Of a DNA stretch of 10,747 nucleotides, positions 5,933 through 10,747 are shown in pieces (positions within the stretch are counted from its first letter, which is position 1; each line of letters starts with the position of its first letter). Source of the DNA: Symbiobacteriaceae bacterium (GTDB lineage Bacteria > Bacillota > JAAYKD01 > WRDA01). The DNA is taken from assembly GCA_009783675.1 (NCBI GenBank), contig WRDA01000030.1:1-10747 (forward strand), read 5' to 3'. The translations under genes and the position numbers were made by a program. The notes under the pieces are model-generated. The model was not told the origin of the DNA. It made no database searches and was given only the letters and a program-made list of their open reading frames with translations.

Positions 5933-7498
5933 ATGAGCAAAACCGCAACACCAGCTGCAACACCCAAAGGTAGTAAGAGTAAAAAAACAACTAAAGCAGT
6001 TACCGGTACCCCTGCTGCTGCAAAGTCAGGGTCCAAAGCTCCCGGGACCAGAGTCCTCTATGCTGTTTCCGAAGTGGCCCCCTTCCTCTCCACCGGAGGC
6101 ATGGGTCAGGTTGTAGGCTCTTTACCCACAGCTCTGATGCGCGTCGATAAGGAGATGGATGTCAGGGTCATCTCTCCTCTCTATCGTCAGGTCCGCAATC
6201 AGTTCGGTGCCGGTATGACTCTTGTCGGCAGCCTACATGTTCCTCTGTCCTGGCGCAGTCAGTACTGTGGTGTCTATATGGCGGAGAGGGATGGCATCAC
6301 TTATTATTTTTTGGATAATCTTTACTACTTTGATCGCGAGCGTCCTTATGGCTATCTGGATGATGGTGAACGTTTCGCTTTCATGTCCGCAGCCGTTCTG
6401 GCTGTCCTGGAGCTCATCGACTTCGTGCCGGATATAATCCACGCTCATGACTGGCAGAGTGCGCTGGTACCCATCTATCTGAAGATTGCCTATAGCCAGC
6501 GCTATCCTCAGTTACGCACCATCTTCACCATTCACAATATCGAGTATCAGGGTCGTTATGGCATGGAGATCCTTGGTGATGTCTTTGGTATCGACGACAA
6601 GGATCGGGGTATTGTGGAGTATGATGGCGATATCAACCTGATGAAGGGTGCCATAGTCTGCTGTGATCGTCTGACCACGGTTAGCCCCTCCTATGCGGAA
6701 GAGGTAAAAGGGGTAGGTGGCTTCGGTCTGGAAGGTATAATCAGGCAAAACGGCTACAAACTAAGCGGTATCATCAATGGCATCGATTACGAAATCTATG
6801 ATCCGGAGACCGACAAGGTTCTGGTGGAAGGCTACAATGCTTTGTCTCTGGAAGGGAAAGCGGCTAATAAACGCGCCCTGCAGACTCTCTTCGGCTTACC
6901 GGTAGCTCCGCGAACTCCTGCCCTCTGTATGGTCTCCCGCCTGGTTACCCATAAGGGTATCGACCTGATCACGACCATCGCCGAAACCCTGCTTAAAGAT
7001 GATGTGCAGCTCTTCATCCTGGGCACCGGCGATCATCAATACGAACTCTTCTTCCAGGATCTGGCGACACTCTATCCCGACAAAGCAGCAGTAAGTATCG
7101 CCTACAACCCCGAGATAAGCAACCGCATCTTCGCGGGAGCCGACATCATGCTCATGCCTTCAGCCAGCGAACCCTGTGGCCTCGCTCAGATGATCTGCTG
7201 CCGTTATGGGACGATTCCCGTGGTCAGGGCGACCGGCGGCTTAAAGGATTCCGTGCAGGATTGCCGTCTGGGAGATGGTAACGGATTCGTCTTCGAGGAT
7301 TATGATGCCGAGGAGCTCCTGAGCACCATCCGGCAGGCCGTCGACCTGTATAAATACCGGGAAGAGCAATGGCAGGATCTGGTGCGGGAAGCGATGAAGC
7401 GTGATTTTCGCTGGGATCTGTCAGCCAAAGCATATCGGGAGCTTTATTTCAATCTCCTGCCCGGGGGTTCGGGGGTTAGCTCTCAGACGAACACTTAG
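5933..7498 (+). CDS. glgA: Glycogen synthase (GT5), with an unusual basic N-terminal tail
   Basis: A 521-residue GT5 glycogen/starch synthase, which transfers glucose from a nucleotide-sugar (normally ADP-glucose) to the non-reducing end of an alpha-1,4-glucan in the cytoplasm. The core begins at about residue 40 (TRVLYAVSEVAPF). Conserved elements are HAHDWQ (170-175), TIHNIEYQG (199-207), INGIDYEIYDP (281-291), VSRLVTHKG (334-342, with R336 and K341) and PSASEPCGLAQM (409-420, with E413), followed by the RATGGL loop (432-437). The N-terminal KxGGL donor-site motif reads STGGM (53-57), so the usual Lys is Ser. Residues 1-38 are a low-complexity Lys/Ala/Thr/Pro tail with 8 Lys and no acidic residue, absent from typical GlgA proteins of about 480 residues. 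First gene of a glgA-GH13-glgP operon. Its TAG stop is 12 bases before, and in the same frame as, the next start. Confidence 0.95.
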   Translation: MSKTATPAATPKGSKSKKTTKAVTGTPAAAKSGSKAPGTRVLYAVSEVAPFLSTGGMGQVVGSLPTALMRVDKEMDVRVISPLYRQVRNQFGAGMTLVGSLHVPLSWRSQYCGVYMAERDGITYYFLDNLYYFDRERPYGYLDDGERFAFMSAAVLAVLELIDFVPDIIHAHDWQSALVPIYLKIAYSQRYPQLRTIFTIHNIEYQGRYGMEILGDVFGIDDKDRGIVEYDGDINLMKGAIVCCDRLTTVSPSYAEEVKGVGGFGLEGIIRQNGYKLSGIINGIDYEIYDPETDKVLVEGYNALSLEGKAANKRALQTLFGLPVAPRTPALCMVSRLVTHKGIDLITTIAETLLKDDVQLFILGTGDHQYELFFQDLATLYPDKAAVSIAYNPEISNRIFAGADIMLMPSASEPCGLAQMICCRYGTIPVVRATGGLKDSVQDCRLGDGNGFVFEDYDAEELLSTIRQAVDLYKYREEQWQDLVREAMKRDFRWDLSAKAYRELYFNLLPGGSGVSSQTNT

Positions 7499-7503
7499 GG
7501 GGG
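7498..7503 (+). promoter_or_regulatory. G-run ribosome binding site for the GH13 gene
   Basis: Six G residues, the first being the last base of the glgA TAG stop, with a 7-base spacer to a GTG start at 7511. The same frame has the TAG stop at 7496-7498, so the start must lie after it. GTG at 7511 is the first plausible codon and gives a full N-terminal domain. The overlap of stop and ribosome site suggests translational coupling to glgA. Confidence 0.55.
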
Positions 7504-7510
7504 TGCCGAG

Positions 7511-9361
7511 GTGTATCGTTTCGACGAATACGACCCAGCCTGTCGCTCTCCTTTAGGTGCCCTGCCCCAGGGAACCCCATTAAGTCTGACTCTGCGTTAT
7601 CAGCGGGGTTATTGTCGCGTAGCTTCCCTGATCTGGCGGCGAGATGATGAGGAAGAACATGAGCTGACCCTGAACTGGCAGGCGACTATCGGCGGTGACG
7701 ATATCTTCAGTACCAAGCTTTTACCTGATCAGGCCGGTCTTTACTGGTACTGGTTTCGTATCGAGACGGCGGGCGGGTCGTTTATCATCGACAGGGATGG
7801 TCCCGGAGATATCTCCCAGGCACCGTATCAGTTCACACTCTATGCCAGGAATTTGACTACTCCCGACTGGATCAAGGGCGGTGTGATGTATCATATCTTC
7901 GTCGATCGTTACGCCAAAGGGGGAGCTAGGGAGCGCAAGATGAAACCTGGTTCTGTTCTACGCAGCGATTGGGGTGGTATGCCTCATTTTCGTCCTGATT
8001 CCGAGGGTATCACCCATAACAACGACTTTTTTGGCGGCAATCTGGAGGGCATCATCGCTAAACTGCCCCTCCTGGCGGAGATGGGTATAACCTGCCTCTA
8101 CCTTAGCCCAATCTTCGAGGCGGACAGCAGCCATAAGTACGATACCGGGGATTATCTGAAGATAGATGCCGGTTTTGGTGATGAGGAGATCCTGCGTCGC
8201 CTCTGCACTATTGCCGCCGAGCGAGGGATCAGGGTTATTCTCGATGGGGTCTTCAGCCATGTGGGGATCAACAGTGTCTACTTTAATAAGTATGATCAAT
8301 ACCCCTCGGTGGGTGCATATCAGTCTTTGAACTCCCCCTACAGCTCCTGGTTTATCTTCGATGACTGGCCGGAGAAGTATCTATGTTGGTGGGATATCCT
8401 GCTTTTGCCTACCATCGACAAGCATGACCACTCCTACCGGGAGTTTATTACCGGCCCAAACGGCGTTATCGAGCACTGGATGGATTATGGCATCGCTGGT
8501 TGGCGTCTCGATGTGGTAGATGAACTCCCTGATGCGATCCTCAACCCCCTCTGCGCCGCCGCCAGACGTAAAAAGGCGGATGCTCTGGTTATCGGCGAGG
8601 TCTGGGAAGATGCCTCCAACAAGATGGCTTACGGTGTACGTCGTCATTACCTTCTGGGTGGACAACTTGATTCGGTGATGAACTATCCTCTCAAAGATGG
8701 CATCATCGCCTATCTTCGTGAGGGCAAGGTCGATTACCTGGCCAGAGTCCTGGATGAGTTGACCCAAAACTACCCTAAAGCGGTCCTGGACTCTTTGATG
8801 AACATCCTGGGGACCCATGACACCATGCGCATTCTTACCGTCCTCGGCGGTGGTGATTTCCCTCAGACCAGGGAGGAAATGTCCGAATACCAGCTCAGCA
8901 CAGAGCAACTGACCCGTGGTAAGGCTCTGTTGATGATCGCTGCAGCTCTGCAATTCACCCTTCCAGGCTTTCCCTGTATCTATTATGGGGACGAAGCCGG
9001 CATGGAAGGTGGAGCCGATCCTTTCAACCGTTACTGTTACCCCTGGGGCAAGGAGGATTCTCAGCTACTGGCCTGGTATCGACGCCTGGCAGAGATCCGC
9101 CACGCCCTGCCCGTCTTTAAGGAGGGTAACTATCGTCTGGCTGCCGCCCGTGAGGGGCTCTTTGCCTTCACCAGGGGGGAGGGAGATGATGCTGTGCTGA
9201 TCATGGCAAATATCGGAACTGAACCAGCCGTCCTCAGCAGCCCGCTCTTTGCGGAGTTTACCAGGGAGAGGATTACCGGGACAGAAAGAGTAAAACCCGG
9301 TGTCGTTGCCAATGGGGTAGCCATCTATACTAAAAGGAGCAATTGCCATGAGCGAGACTAG
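7511..9361 (+). CDS. GH13 alpha-amylase-family enzyme (neopullulanase/maltodextrinase-like)
   Basis: A 616-residue GH13 enzyme without a signal peptide, hence probably cytoplasmic. Residues about 1-115 form a beta-rich N-terminal domain. The (beta/alpha)8 catalytic barrel runs from about 120 (GGVMYHIFVDRY) to about 530, and a beta C-terminal domain follows. The four classic regions are present: DGVFSH (245-250), GWRLDVVDE (330-338, nucleophile D334), IGEVWE (361-366, acid/base E363) and LGTHD (433-437, with H436 and D437). The YYGDEAGMEGGADPFNR stretch (491-507) resembles the neopullulanase/cyclomaltodextrinase/maltogenic amylase group. Likely substrates are linear or branched maltodextrins or glycogen outer chains; exact bond specificity cannot be read from sequence. 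It starts with GTG. It sits between glycogen synthase and phosphorylase, where many operons carry a branching or debranching enzyme, so a trimming or debranching-like role is plausible. Its 3' end overlaps glgP by 14 bases. Confidence 0.9.
   Translation: MYRFDEYDPACRSPLGALPQGTPLSLTLRYQRGYCRVASLIWRRDDEEEHELTLNWQATIGGDDIFSTKLLPDQAGLYWYWFRIETAGGSFIIDRDGPGDISQAPYQFTLYARNLTTPDWIKGGVMYHIFVDRYAKGGARERKMKPGSVLRSDWGGMPHFRPDSEGITHNNDFFGGNLEGIIAKLPLLAEMGITCLYLSPIFEADSSHKYDTGDYLKIDAGFGDEEILRRLCTIAAERGIRVILDGVFSHVGINSVYFNKYDQYPSVGAYQSLNSPYSSWFIFDDWPEKYLCWWDILLLPTIDKHDHSYREFITGPNGVIEHWMDYGIAGWRLDVVDELPDAILNPLCAAARRKKADALVIGEVWEDASNKMAYGVRRHYLLGGQLDSVMNYPLKDGIIAYLREGKVDYLARVLDELTQNYPKAVLDSLMNILGTHDTMRILTVLGGGDFPQTREEMSEYQLSTEQLTRGKALLMIAAALQFTLPGFPCIYYGDEAGMEGGADPFNRYCYPWGKEDSQLLAWYRRLAEIRHALPVFKEGNYRLAAAREGLFAFTRGEGDDAVLIMANIGTEPAVLSSPLFAEFTRERITGTERVKPGVVANGVAIYTKRSNCHERD
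9334..9339 (+). promoter_or_regulatory. Ribosome binding site of glgP, inside the GH13 coding end
   Basis: AAGGAG with an 8-base spacer to the ATG at 9348. It lies within the last codons of the GH13 gene, which stops at 9359-9361. Site and start are therefore both swept by ribosomes finishing the upstream gene, a typical arrangement for coupled translation. Confidence 0.75.
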
Positions 9362-10747
9362 ATTACCTAAGAGGCATCAATCCCGAGAACTGCTGTGGCA
9401 GGATGCTCTGGATAAAGAGACCTTCTCCAGGTTGTTCATCGAAAAACTGGAGATGTATCGCGGTATCTCTGTGGCAGAAGTGACCCCGGAGGATACCTAT
9501 GTAGTCCTGGCTCAGATCGCCAAGGAGAGGGCAACCCGCATGGGAGTCGCCTCCCTGAGAGAAAACCAGCAGCAGCAGAGAAAGCAGGTTTATTACTTCT
9601 CCATCGAGTTCCTGTTGGGACGCATGCTGGAGCAGAATCTCCTTTCACTGGGATTACTGCCAGTCTGTGAAGAAGCCATGACTGAACTAGGCATCGATCT
9701 GGAGAAGACCTACGAGGTGGAGTTGGATCCTGGCCTGGGTAACGGCGGTCTGGGACGTCTGGCTGCTTGTTTCATGGACTCTCTGGCCTTCTGTGGCTTT
9801 CCTGGACATGGGTGTTCCATCCGCTATAAACATGGGCTCTTCGAACAGCGTATCGTGGATGGCAACCAGATCGAAGTGGCAGACAACTGGCTGCGCAACG
9901 AAAATGTCTGGGAGATCAAAAAAACAGGCAAAGCGGTGATGGTGAAGTTTGGCGGCAGTATTCGTGAGGAAATTGTCGATGGCAGGCATCTCTTTCATCA
10001 CGATGATCCCGAACTGGTCGTGGCCATGCCTTATGATATTCCGATGATCGGCAGCGGAGGCACCGTCAACAACCTCAGGCTCTTCAGTTCGGAATCGGTT
10101 CGCCTCTTCAACTTCGAAGCCTTCTCCAGCGGTGATTATATTAATGCCATCTCCGATAAATACTCTGCCGAAGCTATCTCGGAGATCCTCTATCCCGATG
10201 ATTCCAGCTATAACAACCATATCCTGCGCTTAAAACAACAGTATTTCTTCGTTTCAGCCGGGATTCAAACCATCCTGCGTCATCATAAAAAGTTTTATGG
10301 CAATCTTCATGAGTTGCCGGAATATGTCTCCATTCACATCAATGATACTCATCCGGCTGTAGCTGTACCCGAGCTGATGCGTATCCTCATCGACGAGGAA
10401 GGATATAGCTGGGACGAGGCCTGGGATCTAACCGTGCGAACCATCTCCTACACCAACCATACCATCATGCCGGAGGCTCTGGAACGCTGGGAGACCAGCA
10501 TCTTTCGCAGCCCCTTGCCACGCATCTATATGATCGTCAACGAGATAAACGAACGTTTTTGTCGCGATTTGTGGACCCTCTTTCCCGGCGACTGGGAGCG
10601 CATCGGGCGAATGGCCATTATCGGGGGCAATCAGATCCGCATGGCTTTCCTGGCCATCGTTGGCAGCCATTCGGTGAACGGTGTCGCCGAGGTCCACAGC
10701 GAGATACTAAAATCGGAACTCTTCCATGATTTCTATGATATTTATCC
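9348..10747 (+). CDS. glgP: Glycogen/starch phosphorylase (GT35), 3' end cut off
   Basis: Runs off the right edge with 466 codons visible, a little over half of a usual phosphorylase of about 800 residues. It removes terminal glucose from alpha-1,4-glucan with phosphate to give glucose-1-phosphate. Family signatures in order: VYYFSIEFLLGRML (81-94), DPGLGNGGLGRLAACFMDS (127-145), HINDTHPAVAVPELMR before residue 350, YTNHT (368-372) with the following MPEALERW, and NGVAEVHSEILK (444-455). The PLP-binding lysine lies in the missing C-terminal part, so activity cannot be fully judged, but nothing in the visible half is degenerate. The ATG at 9348 is supported by AAGGAG 8 bases upstream and overlaps the GH13 gene by 14 bases in another frame. 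It is the third gene of the glycogen operon, and its product opposes that of the first. Confidence 0.95.
   Translation, partial: MSETRLPKRHQSRELLWQDALDKETFSRLFIEKLEMYRGISVAEVTPEDTYVVLAQIAKERATRMGVASLRENQQQQRKQVYYFSIEFLLGRMLEQNLLSLGLLPVCEEAMTELGIDLEKTYEVELDPGLGNGGLGRLAACFMDSLAFCGFPGHGCSIRYKHGLFEQRIVDGNQIEVADNWLRNENVWEIKKTGKAVMVKFGGSIREEIVDGRHLFHHDDPELVVAMPYDIPMIGSGGTVNNLRLFSSESVRLFNFEAFSSGDYINAISDKYSAEAISEILYPDDSSYNNHILRLKQQYFFVSAGIQTILRHHKKFYGNLHELPEYVSIHINDTHPAVAVPELMRILIDEEGYSWDEAWDLTVRTISYTNHTIMPEALERWETSIFRSPLPRIYMIVNEINERFCRDLWTLFPGDWERIGRMAIIGGNQIRMAFLAIVGSHSVNGVAEVHSEILKSELFHDFYDIY

Noticed and set aside
7496..7498. TAG recoding (alternative genetic code)
   Set aside because: TAG ends the kinase, glgA and GH13 genes at family-typical lengths, and the long frames hold no internal TAG, so a standard code is the simplest reading.
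8381..8953. Minus-strand open frame of 190 codons opposite the GH13 gene
   Set aside because: Shadow of the GH13 catalytic barrel; no motif or start signal.
9687..10220. Minus-strand open frame of 177 codons opposite glgP
   Set aside because: Antisense to highly conserved phosphorylase sequence; no independent support.
1..10747. CRISPR arrays, insertion sequences, tRNA or rRNA genes
   Set aside because: No spaced repeats, transposase frames, terminal inverted repeats or recognisable structural RNA sequence were seen on reading both strands.

Overview
The window shows a bacterial chromosomal segment of roughly even base composition, with strong AGGAGG-type ribosome binding sites, short intergenic gaps and no mobile elements or RNA genes that I can see. 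The gene content (GlgA/GlgP glycogen enzymes without an adjacent glgC, a multi-domain hybrid sensor kinase with two extracellular solute-binding-type domains, and a zinc-ribbon threonine-synthase-like enzyme) suggests an anaerobic Bacillota, probably a Clostridia lineage. That assignment is an inference from gene style and is not secure.

Layout: two transcriptional blocks diverge from a 177-base intergenic region (5756-5932). Leftward, on the minus strand, lie a 1303-residue hybrid histidine kinase (5755-1844) and, 17 bases after it, a threonine-synthase-like PLP enzyme (1826-693). After a 171-base gap with its own promoter comes a metallo-beta-lactamase-fold hydrolase (521 to the left edge, cut off). 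Rightward, on the plus strand, lie a glycogen synthase (5933-7498), a cytoplasmic GH13 alpha-amylase-family enzyme (7511-9361) and a glycogen/starch phosphorylase (9348 to the right edge, cut off). These three are packed with a 12-base gap and then a 14-base overlap, so they very probably form one operon for building and mobilising intracellular glycogen.

How the genes work together: GlgA elongates alpha-1,4-glucan from a nucleotide-sugar donor, the GH13 enzyme probably trims or hydrolyses alpha-glucan or maltodextrin, and GlgP releases glucose-1-phosphate. The donor-making (glgC) and branching (glgB) genes are not in the window. The kinase probably senses a small extracellular ligand, with an amino acid the best guess. 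Whether it controls the divergent glycogen operon is untested, and no DNA-binding response regulator is encoded here.

I found no clearly undescribed system. The items most worth a second look are: the basic, low-complexity N-terminal tail of GlgA and its Lys-to-Ser change in the KxGGL motif; the in-frame single TAG separating glgA from the GH13 gene; the kinase architecture with a degenerate first receiver domain and its tight linkage to an amino-acid enzyme; and a perfect 17-base palindrome next to an extended -10 promoter.
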